Positions 15,369 to 23,109 of a stretch of DNA of 23,109 bases are shown here, piece after piece (position 1 is the stretch's first letter; the number at the start of each line of letters is the position of its first letter). The position numbers and the translations under genes were made by a program. The notes beneath the pieces were generated by a model. It was not told the DNA's origin and did no database searches. It saw nothing but the letters and a program-made list of their open reading frames with translations. This DNA comes from an uncultured Clostridia bacterium (lineage in GTDB: Bacteria > Bacillota > Clostridia > Tissierellales > Peptoniphilaceae), in the NCBI GenBank assembly GCA_945916025.1, contig CAMEGD010000009.1, forward strand, positions 1 through 23,109, in the 5' to 3' direction.

Positions 15369-15398
15369 AAAGAAGTTAGTTTAGGCTAGCTTCTTTTT
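15369..15398 (+). terminator. Terminator of the mod/moa operon
   Basis: 11-bp stem AAAGAAGTTAG (15369-15379) with CTAGCTTCTTT (15386-15396), one G-U pair, six-base loop, followed by T residues. Confidence 0.85.
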
Positions 15399-15443
15399 AA
15401 TTGAAAAACAGCCAAACAAGTGCAGAAAAAATAAAATTCTTAA

Positions 15444-15458
15444 AAATAATTATTATCA
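15444..15458. promoter_or_regulatory. Fur-family-like box (weak)
   Basis: AAATAATTATTATCA matches the 7-1-7 Fur consensus TGATAATNATTATCA at 12 of the 14 defined positions. It lies about 60 bases upstream of the -35 box of the ydhY-ydhV promoter, farther than usual for repression. In AT-rich DNA such a match can be accidental. Confidence 0.25.
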
Positions 15459-15519
15459 ATCTATTAATAAACAAAGACTAAAAACCTTTAAAATAGTAAC
15501 AAACCAAGAAAATTTAATA

Positions 15520-15548
15520 TTGACAGCCTTACATAGATATAATATTAT
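15520..15548 (+). promoter_or_regulatory. Sigma-A promoter of the ydhY-ydhV operon
   Basis: Perfect -35 TTGACA (15520-15525), 17-base spacer, -10 TATTAT (15543-15548). A start near 15555 gives a short leader with an AGGGGG ribosome binding site before ATG 15578. Confidence 0.75.
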
Positions 15549-15577
15549 CTTAACAGAGATTAATAAGGGGGTTCATT

Positions 15578-16249
15578 ATGTCTGATAAAAAATTTATTGA
15601 TAAAGTCAAAGAAAATGTATTTGATAAGCAATATACTCGAAGACAATTTCTAAAGATTTCTGGAAGAGGTGTGGCAGGAATAGCTATTTCTGGCTCTCTT
15701 CTAAATTTATTAGGTTGTGAAGAAAAGCAAATTAAAGATGGGAAAGTATTTACTTGGGCTACACCAACTGGTCTTTTAGTTGTAAATAAAGATAAGTGCG
15801 TAGGTTGTCATAGGTGTGAAATGAATTGTAATCTTATGAATGATGGAAAGATTATGCCATTTATTTCTAGACTTAACTTAAGAGACAACTACTACTATGG
15901 TGAAGATCTTCAAGAAGATTATAAACATAGTCCTGGTATTGAAGGAAATTATAGGTGGGAACCTGTTACTTGCAAGCAATGTGCTCAACCTTGGTGTGGA
16001 GATGCTTGTCCAGAGTCTGCTATTTATGCAGATGAAAAAACTGGCGCAAGGGTTGTAGACAAGGAAAAATGTGTAGCATGTGGAGCTTGTACAAAGGCTT
16101 GTCCATGGCACCTTCCTAGAATTGACCATGAAGAAAACTATGCTACTAAGTGTATAAACTGCGGAGCTTGTGTTCAAGGTTGCATTACAGGAGCTATTTC
16201 AATGAACTCTTGGGAAGATGTTGCTACAGCTCTTCAAAGTTCTAAATAG
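15578..16249 (+). CDS. ydhY: YdhY-like four-cluster ferredoxin with Tat/lipoprotein signal
   Basis: 223 residues. The N-terminus has a twin-arginine motif (R21-R22-Q-F-L-K), a hydrophobic segment and a possible lipobox LLGC with Cys47, so it may be a Tat-exported lipoprotein. The rest is a HycB/DmsB-like polyferredoxin with four Cys clusters: CVGCHRCEMNC (from Cys74), CKQCAQPWCGDACP, CVACGACTKACP and CINCGACVQGC, enough for four [4Fe-4S] centres. It sits 9 bases upstream of the YdhV-like gene, as in the E. coli ydhY-ydhV pair, and is the likely electron partner of that enzyme. Confidence 0.88.
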   Translation: MSDKKFIDKVKENVFDKQYTRRQFLKISGRGVAGIAISGSLLNLLGCEEKQIKDGKVFTWATPTGLLVVNKDKCVGCHRCEMNCNLMNDGKIMPFISRLNLRDNYYYGEDLQEDYKHSPGIEGNYRWEPVTCKQCAQPWCGDACPESAIYADEKTGARVVDKEKCVACGACTKACPWHLPRIDHEENYATKCINCGACVQGCITGAISMNSWEDVATALQSSK

Positions 16250-18361
<2,112 letters not shown>

Positions 18362-18366
18362 AGAAT

Positions 18367-18400
18367 AATAAGGCGGGTGAACAGCTCGCCTTATTCTTTT
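18367..18400 (+). terminator. Hairpin between ydhV and the next gene (terminator or attenuator)
   Basis: 9-bp stem AATAAGGCG (18367-18375) with CGCCTTATT (18387-18395), then CTTTT. The T run is short, so partial readthrough into the downstream genes is likely; there is no clear promoter between it and 18431. Confidence 0.6.
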
Positions 18401-18430
18401 AAAAAGAAATATTTATAGTAGGTGAAAAAT

Positions 18431-19168
18431 ATGAAAGACTTTAAAGATTTAGAAAAAGATTTAACCTCTAGAGAAGAGGAAGAAGAAAGAATCAGAGACT
18501 ACATAGATGAATATACAGATCTAGAAGATTATGAAAAAGATGACCTTGTAAAAAATCTAGATGTAAAGACAATCGCTGCCTTTGAGGAAGCAATGGACAA
18601 GGTTGCTACAGAATATGATAGAGAAAAGTCTAAGGAAGAAGTACTAAGAAATTTCGTATCAGAAATGAATAGACAAGAAAAGCTAGTTTCTTTAAGTACA
18701 TTAGTAAATGGTGGCTACGAAGACCTAGACCTTGATAGGGAAACTATTGTGTCCTTATTAGAAAATAGACAGGATTATGAAGACCTTAAAGATATTGAGA
18801 TTATTGAAAGGGATAAGGATTCCTATATTTATGATTCTAGTCTTTTTACTAGACAATATGCTTTAACTGCTGTAATATTAGAAGAGGGAAATATTTTAGA
18901 AGCTATATCTGAAAGGACTAGAAAGGATTGTAAAATTTATCCTAGACCAGTCCAAGTTACAGCCTTAAAATTGCCACCTTACGCCTATACAGATGAGGAA
19001 ATATCTGCAGCTTTAGACAAGATGAAGACTATGGATGAATATAGTGATATCGGAACAGTATCTGCTAGTAATGGGGGAGTTTGTATTTATTCTAGTGAAT
19101 TTATGAGTGAAAAATACGCTAGGGCTCTTTGTGAAGATATAGAAGTAGAAAGAAAAAAATATCAATAA
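18431..19168 (+). CDS. Uncharacterised protein, YdhW-like by position and C-terminal pattern
   Basis: 245 residues from ATG 18431, preferred to GTG 18422 because the AGGTG site lies 6-9 bases before the ATG. The protein is soluble and very acidic/charged; the first 130 residues are predicted helices rich in Glu, Lys and Asp. The C-terminal half has more order: LFTRQYALTAVILEEGNILEA, TRKDCKIYPRPVQVTALKLPPY and SASNGGVCIYSSEFMSEKYA. In E. coli the gene after ydhV is ydhW, of unknown function and similar size, so this is probably its counterpart. A chaperone or assembly role for the AOR-type enzyme is inference only. No catalytic motif is visible. Confidence 0.6.
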   Translation: MKDFKDLEKDLTSREEEEERIRDYIDEYTDLEDYEKDDLVKNLDVKTIAAFEEAMDKVATEYDREKSKEEVLRNFVSEMNRQEKLVSLSTLVNGGYEDLDLDRETIVSLLENRQDYEDLKDIEIIERDKDSYIYDSSLFTRQYALTAVILEEGNILEAISERTRKDCKIYPRPVQVTALKLPPYAYTDEEISAALDKMKTMDEYSDIGTVSASNGGVCIYSSEFMSEKYARALCEDIEVERKKYQ

Positions 19169-19189
19169 AAATAGAAAGAGGTTTTTTAG

Positions 19190-19435
19190 ATGGGAAGAAT
19201 TGGAACATTTGAATTACTTGTTATTTTAGCAGTTATCCTATTAGTATTTGGACCAAAAAAATTACCAGAGCTTGCTAGAGGTATGGGGGAAGCTATAAAG
19301 GAATTTAAAAAGGGACAAAAAGAATTCGATAACACAATTAATGAACCGGTAATTACAGAAACTAAAGAAAACGATAAAGTAGTAGAAACTAAAACCGTTA
19401 CAGTAGTTGAAGAAGAAAATAAAAACAATAAGTAG
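19190..19435 (+). CDS. tatA: TatA: twin-arginine translocase pore subunit
   Basis: 81 residues: a short N-terminal membrane helix (ELLVILAVILLVFG), the FGPKKLPELARGMG hinge with its conserved Phe-Gly, an amphipathic helix (EAIKEFKKGQKEF) and an acidic tail. TatA forms the pore for folded Tat substrates. Located 21 bases after the YdhW-like gene and followed directly by tatC. No tatB is present; the two-component TatAC type is usual in Firmicutes. The obvious local substrate is the YdhY-like ferredoxin. Confidence 0.93.
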   Translation: MGRIGTFELLVILAVILLVFGPKKLPELARGMGEAIKEFKKGQKEFDNTINEPVITETKENDKVVETKTVTVVEEENKNNK

Positions 19436-19453
19436 TTAGAATGGGGGTAGCCT

Positions 19454-20170
19454 TTGGAACCTAATGGAAATATGCCCATAGCTAACCACTTAGATGAGTT
19501 TAGAAAAAGATTTTTTAAGGTGCTGGTTGCCCACGTAATAGTGGTGCTGCTGGCATTTTCTAAGTCCGCAAAAGTTTTAGAACTTTTATTAAAACTTAAT
19601 CCTGCAATGGACCTTGTCTTTATTGAACCATCTGAGATTATGATAGTTTATGTGCAAATAGCTTTAGTAATAGCTGTAGTAGTATGTTTTCCTTATACAA
19701 TTTATCATTTGTGGGGTTTCGTTTCAAAGGGCCTTTATGAAAAGGAAAAGAAACTTGTAAAAGTAGCCTTGGGTTTGGGCTTTGTCTTTTTTGCCCTAGG
19801 AACTATTTTTGCCTATGCCTTTGTAATACCTATATCCCTTCAATTTTTTACTAGAATAGCAATTGAAGAGGTAGACCCTATGATTTCTGTAAAGTCATAT
19901 GTTACTTTTATCCTTTCACTTTTAGTGGCAATGGGGATAGTCTTTAATATTCCATCCTTTGTTTATGTTGCTACAAAACTTGGGATTTTGACACCAGATA
20001 CCCTAGAAAAATATAACAAGTACCTTATTGTCCTAATATTTATAGTAGCTGCAATTATAACCCCGCCAGATGTTGTTTCTCAAATGATGATGGCGGTGCC
20101 TATGATTATTCTACTAAAACTTAGTATGGTAATCAGCAGAAAGGTTTATAAAGAAGAGGGAAATGTATAG
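19454..20170 (+). CDS. tatC: TatC: twin-arginine signal receptor subunit
   Basis: 238 residues with six membrane helices. The N-terminal motif HLDEFRKRFF matches the signal-binding region of TatC, and FPYTIYHLWGFVSKGLYEKEKK is the typical first cytoplasmic loop. Further motifs are FFALGTIFAYAFVIPISLQFF and ITPPDVVSQMMMAVPM. The start TTG 19454 is chosen because GGGGG lies 8 bases upstream; ATG 19472 has no ribosome binding site. It recognises the RR motif of substrates such as the YdhY-like protein. Its stop overlaps the mobB GTG start by one base. Confidence 0.93.
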   Translation: MEPNGNMPIANHLDEFRKRFFKVLVAHVIVVLLAFSKSAKVLELLLKLNPAMDLVFIEPSEIMIVYVQIALVIAVVVCFPYTIYHLWGFVSKGLYEKEKKLVKVALGLGFVFFALGTIFAYAFVIPISLQFFTRIAIEEVDPMISVKSYVTFILSLLVAMGIVFNIPSFVYVATKLGILTPDTLEKYNKYLIVLIFIVAAIITPPDVVSQMMMAVPMIILLKLSMVISRKVYKEEGNV

Positions 20171-20958
20171 TGGAAAAAATTAATAGAATGAAAGTTTTAT
20201 CAGTTGTAGGAGTAAGCAGGTCTGGAAAGACTACCCTTGTGGAAGAACTAATAAAGGAACTTTCAAATAGGGGCTACAAGGTTGGATCTGTAAAATCCAT
20301 AGGATGTGGAAGGGGCTGTGAAGCCCATAGGGAAGGAAAATGTGACGGAACTAACCACCATCCAAAATATGGATTTACAATAGATTCCCTAGGAAAAAAC
20401 TCCTTTAGACATAAGGATGCAGGAAGTATGCAAGTTACTACTTGGGCCAAGTCTGAAACAGCAATACTTAGACCCTACCAAATGGAACTTTATGAAATTA
20501 TCGACAACTATGACTTGGATTATTTAATAGTTGAAGGAGGAAGAAGATATCCCCTTCCTAAAATTACAACTGGATCTAGTATAGAAAATACAGAAAAGAG
20601 AATGACTGAGATGACCTTTGCTATTTCTGGAAAAATTGCAGATGAAATTGAGGGATTTAATGGCATAAAGGCTTTTAAGACCTTTTCTGAAATTAAAGAC
20701 CTGGCAGACCTAGTTGAAGAAAAAGTATTTCCAACTATAGGTCACAGGGATGTAATAGGTTGTAATATGTGTGGGGAAACCTGTAAAGACTTTAGCAAAA
20801 AAGTCTTAGAAGGCCAAAGACCTTACACTGATTGCAAAAGAATCTACCCTCAAGTCCTAGTAGATAGTGAAGATGACTTACTAAAAGAAGAACTTAGAAA
20901 AAACTTAGTAAAGATTAAAAGGGGTAACATCCCTGATAAAATAAAAATAGACTTTTAA
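20170..20958 (+). CDS. mobB: MobB-like molybdopterin-cofactor GTPase with Cys-rich regions
   Basis: 262 residues from a GTG that overlaps the tatC stop (AGAGGGA ribosome binding site). The P-loop is GVSRSGKTT (residues about 14-22), and YLIVEGGRRYPLPKI matches the Walker B region of MobB. It is longer than E. coli MobB (about 170). It has an inserted Cys/His cluster (GCGRGCEAHREGKC, residues about 45-58, then NHH) and a C-terminal Cys motif (GCNMCGETC..TDC). These could bind zinc or an Fe-S centre. MobB assists guanylylation of molybdopterin; no mobA is in the window, so its partner is elsewhere or its role differs. Confidence 0.85.
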   Translation: MEKINRMKVLSVVGVSRSGKTTLVEELIKELSNRGYKVGSVKSIGCGRGCEAHREGKCDGTNHHPKYGFTIDSLGKNSFRHKDAGSMQVTTWAKSETAILRPYQMELYEIIDNYDLDYLIVEGGRRYPLPKITTGSSIENTEKRMTEMTFAISGKIADEIEGFNGIKAFKTFSEIKDLADLVEEKVFPTIGHRDVIGCNMCGETCKDFSKKVLEGQRPYTDCKRIYPQVLVDSEDDLLKEELRKNLVKIKRGNIPDKIKIDF

Positions 20959-20968
20959 GTAGGTAGAT

Positions 20969-21472
20969 ATGAAAAAGAAATTACTCTTAGTCTTATTAGC
21001 CATGGTATTTTTAGTAGCTTGTAACAAAACTGAGCCTATTCCACTAGAAGGACTAGACTTAGATAGTGAACAAGTAGTAAAAAAAGAAATGCTAACTAAG
21101 GACATAAATATGGTATATATTTTGCAACCAACATGTCCACAGTGCGAAGTTGAGTCTGAACTTTTAGAAAGAGTATATAAGGACTATCCAGATATTAACT
21201 TTGTAGGCCTAGGAATTGGCACAAGTGTAGAAGATGTAAAAGCTGGCGTTGAAGATTGGGGTCTTACCTTTAAAAATTATAAGATTACTGATGGCTTTTA
21301 TGAGGTCTTGAAAAAATTAACAGACAAGACTCCATCTGTATTTTATTTAGACAAAGAAGGAAATGAAATCAAGGAAAGAGACATTGGATATACCTTGTCT
21401 ACTGAACAAAGAGATCAGGCTGAATTAGAACTAAGAGAAAAAATCGACAAGTTTTTAAAAGAAAATCATTAA
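20969..21472 (+). CDS. Thioredoxin-like lipoprotein (CPQC)
   Basis: 167 residues. Signal peptide with lipobox LVAC (Cys18), then a thioredoxin-fold domain: MVYILQPTCPQCEVESELL with active site Cys56-Pro-Gln-Cys59, and the cis-Pro loop KTPSVFYLDKEG. It is anchored outside the membrane. It resembles TlpA/ResA-type thiol oxidoreductases. It comes 10 bases after mobB, at the end of the Tat-linked operon, so it may keep thiols reduced in exported partners, including Fe-S ligands of the YdhY-like protein; that is inference. Confidence 0.8.
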   Translation: MKKKLLLVLLAMVFLVACNKTEPIPLEGLDLDSEQVVKKEMLTKDINMVYILQPTCPQCEVESELLERVYKDYPDINFVGLGIGTSVEDVKAGVEDWGLTFKNYKITDGFYEVLKKLTDKTPSVFYLDKEGNEIKERDIGYTLSTEQRDQAELELREKIDKFLKENH

Positions 21473-21479
21473 TGAATGT

Positions 21480-21510
21480 AAAGAGATAGAATATTTTCTA
21501 TCTCTTTTTT
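21480..21510 (+). terminator. Terminator after the thioredoxin-like lipoprotein gene
   Basis: 10-bp perfect stem AAAGAGATAG (21480-21489) with CTATCTCTTT (21498-21507), eight-base loop, continued T run. It ends the ydhY-to-lipoprotein transcription unit. Confidence 0.9.
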
Positions 21511-21613
21511 TCTTTGAAAATTAGGAAATTATTAAAGAACTTCCTTAATGAAAAACAAAGAGAATGTCATTTTACATGTTGATTTTCCCTATAATGATAT
21601 TTACTAAATTAAG

Positions 21614-21642
21614 TTGACTAAGACAGTTAAAATTGCTATAAT
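21614..21642 (+). promoter_or_regulatory. Strong sigma-A promoter of the tct operon
   Basis: TTGACT (21614-21619), 17-base spacer, TATAAT (21637-21642). A start near 21649 leaves a leader of about 230 bases before tctC. Confidence 0.8.
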
Positions 21643-21721
21643 AACTTACATAAATTTTACATGGATTTTACATTGAATATAATCCTGTAGGACTTTCTTT
21701 ATTTTAAGTACTAGATAAGAA

Positions 21722-21735
21722 AGAAAACGTTAACC
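21722..21735. promoter_or_regulatory. Possible cre (CcpA-type) operator in the tct leader
   Basis: AGAAAACGTTAACC agrees with the cre consensus TGWAANCGNTNWCA except for the first and last base. It lies about 75 bases downstream of the predicted start of transcription, a position where cre sites can act as road-blocks. Control of a carboxylate transporter by carbon catabolite repression would make sense, but the match is imperfect. Confidence 0.3.
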
Positions 21736-21774
21736 ATCAAAAACAAAGTGAATTATTTTTCTTAAGGTAAATTC

Positions 21775-21827
21775 AAGAAGTTCCCGGTATACGCCACGTG
21801 AGAAAGTTGTGGAAAGGTGGGGTTCTT
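21775..21827 (+). promoter_or_regulatory. Structured segment in the tctC leader RNA
   Basis: A stem-loop of about 53 bases: AAGAA (21775-21779) with TTCTT (21823-21827), CCC (21783-21785) with GGG (21820-21822) and an inner CCAC (21794-21797) / GTGG (21809-21812) hairpin. It is more GC-rich than the surrounding leader. I do not recognise it as a known riboswitch. No terminator or anti-Shine-Dalgarno pairing is obvious. The rest of the 408-base gap (21473-21880) holds only the terminator, promoter and possible cre site; I see no gene in it. Confidence 0.4.
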
Positions 21828-21880
21828 ATTGTTTTTGGACAGATTCTTATTTAGACAATATTAATTAGGAGGAATTGTTA

Positions 21881-22927
21881 ATGAAGAAAAAATTTATATT
21901 ATTAGTAGCTTTATTTTCACTAATGTTTTCATTTGCAGCTTGTGGAAATGAAAAAACAGCAGAAAAAGAAGTAGAAACAACTGAAACTGAAGTTGCAACA
22001 ACTGAAACTGAAGAAGAAACAGCTGAAGGTACAGAAGCTGTTGGAGACTGGAAACCAGAAGAAAACATTATGGCAATTGTTGCTTATAAGGCTGGATCTG
22101 GAACAGATACTACAGCAAGACTATTAACTGAATATGCTACTGAGTACCTAGGACAAACTATGGTAATTGAAAACTTAGAAGGTGGTTCTGGTTCAATTGG
22201 TTGGACTAGATTAGCAGATTCTGAACCAGACGGATACACAATTGGATATGTAAACCTACCAACAATTGCATCTAACATCGTTGAAGGTTTAGCTGATTAT
22301 TCTATGGACGACTTTATTCCTATAGCTAACCATGTAACAGAAACTTCTTTAATTATTGTTGCTGCAGATAGCGAATTTAATACTCTTGACGAGTTAGTTG
22401 AATATGCAAAAGCTAACCCAGGAAAATTAAAAGCTTCTACAAATGGTAACAAAGCATCTAACCACATCGGTGCACAATTATTTGCAAAATCAGCAGATTT
22501 TGAATATAGCGCAATTCCTTATGGTGGAACTGCAGACCAAATGCTTGCTTTAAGACAAGGAGAAGTTGACTTTACTTCTGCTAAAGAAGCTGATATTGCA
22601 TCTATGATGTCTGAAGTAAAAATTCTTGGAGCCTTTTCTGAAGAAAGATTAGAAAGTTTGCCAGATGTACCAACTTTAGGAGAATTAGGTTATTATGACA
22701 AGTGGTACGGTTCTGCTAGGGCTATTACTGCACCAGCAGGAACACCAGAAAATGTAATTGCATTTTATGAAGAAGCTTTCAAAAATGCAATGGCTAACCC
22801 AGAGTATTTAGAAACAGCTAAAAATGCTGGAGCTACTACAGATTATAGAAACCGTGAAGAAACTCAAGCTTTATTTGATCAACAATACAAGTTTGTATCT
22901 GAAGAAGTTACTACAATTTGGGATTAA
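21881..22927 (+). CDS. tctC: TctC/Bug-family substrate-binding lipoprotein of a tripartite tricarboxylate transporter
   Basis: 348 residues from ATG 21881, with AGGAGG 10 bases upstream. Lipoprotein signal ending FAAC (Cys21), then a Glu/Thr-rich linker (about residues 24-53). The Bug fold follows: IVAYKAGSGTDTTARLL, VIENLEGGSGSIGWTRLADSEPDGYTIGY and KASTNGNKASNHIGAQLF, then IPYGGTADQMLALRQGEVDF and ITAPAGTPENVIAFYEEAF. It binds a carboxylate outside the cell and passes it to TctAB. The true substrate (citrate, other di/tricarboxylates or aromatics) cannot be told from sequence. The gene before tctB, as usual. Confidence 0.92.
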   Translation: MKKKFILLVALFSLMFSFAACGNEKTAEKEVETTETEVATTETEEETAEGTEAVGDWKPEENIMAIVAYKAGSGTDTTARLLTEYATEYLGQTMVIENLEGGSGSIGWTRLADSEPDGYTIGYVNLPTIASNIVEGLADYSMDDFIPIANHVTETSLIIVAADSEFNTLDELVEYAKANPGKLKASTNGNKASNHIGAQLFAKSADFEYSAIPYGGTADQMLALRQGEVDFTSAKEADIASMMSEVKILGAFSEERLESLPDVPTLGELGYYDKWYGSARAITAPAGTPENVIAFYEEAFKNAMANPEYLETAKNAGATTDYRNREETQALFDQQYKFVSEEVTTIWD

Positions 22928-22935
22928 TAATATCT

Positions 22936-22973
22936 AATTAATGCGAAGGCTTTATGCTTTCGCATTAATTTTC
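22936..22973 (+). terminator. Intercistronic hairpin between tctC and tctB
   Basis: A 12-bp stem AATTAATGCGAA (22936-22947) with TTCGCATTAATT (22959-22970), then a very short T run. The weak T run suggests partial termination or 3'-end protection of tctC mRNA, which would raise binding-protein levels above the membrane subunits. Confidence 0.65.
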
Positions 22974-22988
22974 TAAAAGGAGAAAAAA

Positions 22989-23109
22989 ATGAAAAAAACG
23001 GATATTGGTGTTGTAGGTGTAATTTATGCTATAGCATTATTCTTTTTATATATGACCCTTCAACTTCCTAAGAGTACACAAATATATCCACTATTTATTA
23101 TTGGAGTTA
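22989..23109 (+). CDS. tctB: TctB-like small membrane subunit (3' end beyond window)
   Basis: The first 40 codons are visible, starting at ATG 22989 with AAGGAG 7 bases upstream. They encode a short Lys-rich start, a hydrophobic helix (IGVVGVIYAIALFFLYMTL) and then LPKSTQIYPLFIIGV, the start of a second helix, a pattern typical of TctB (DUF1468). Its place directly after tctC supports this. The gene runs off the end of the window; tctA should follow. Confidence 0.75.
   Translation, partial: MKKTDIGVVGVIYAIALFFLYMTLQLPKSTQIYPLFIIGV

Noticed and set aside
21549..21608. Possible 19-codon ORF upstream of the tct promoter
   Set aside because: No ribosome binding site, lies between a terminator and the next promoter, and no recognisable peptide.

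Overview
The window is AT-rich DNA with strong AGGAGG-type ribosome binding sites, compact operons, hairpin-plus-U terminators and many lipoproteins. It carries a Na+-NQR/RNF-type redox pump, selenium metabolism genes, molybdenum/tungsten cofactor genes and an aldehyde:ferredoxin-oxidoreductase-family enzyme. This fits an anaerobic low-GC Firmicute (Clostridia/Tissierellia-like). The genus cannot be fixed from the sequence alone.

Layout. (1) 1-479: the 3' end of a MarR-family regulator gene and a terminator. (2) 477-1251, minus: YfcE-type phosphodiesterase and a small glutaredoxin. (3) 1371-3220, minus: selD-yedF-DUF3343, a selenium activation and carrier operon, with its own promoter and terminator. 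(4) 3402-7298, minus: nqrB-C-D-E-F, a membrane redox pump operon that starts directly at nqrB from a near-consensus promoter, with no nqrA. (5) 7299-8190: a divergent control region holding the nqr promoter, a mod promoter and a leader of about 660 nt. The leader contains a cobalamin-class riboswitch with terminator, a second attenuator-like element, and a third structured stretch. (6) 8191-15362, plus: modA-modB-modC-moeA-moaA-moaC-MOSC-moeA-like-moaB, i.e. molybdate/tungstate uptake and molybdopterin cofactor synthesis. (7) 15578-21472, plus: a Tat-signal four-cluster ferredoxin (YdhY-like), a YdhV-like AOR-family enzyme, a YdhW-like protein, tatA, tatC, mobB and a thioredoxin-like lipoprotein. 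(8) 21614-23109: promoter, structured leader and the start of a tripartite tricarboxylate transporter operon (tctC, then truncated tctB).

The most striking point is an in-frame UGA at codon 61 of the YdhV-like enzyme (16439-16441). The frame continues with a fully conserved family sequence to give a normal-length protein of about 700 residues, so I read it as a selenocysteine codon close to the pterin-binding segment. The window then forms a coherent set: selD/yedF supply activated selenium, modABC and moa/moe supply the W/Mo-pterin cofactor, YdhY supplies an Fe-S electron path, and TatAC offers a route across the membrane. The control of the cofactor operon by a cobalamin-class aptamer followed by further attenuator-like structures is the second main point of interest. 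selA, selB and selC (tRNA-Sec) are not in the window and must be elsewhere if the UGA is decoded.
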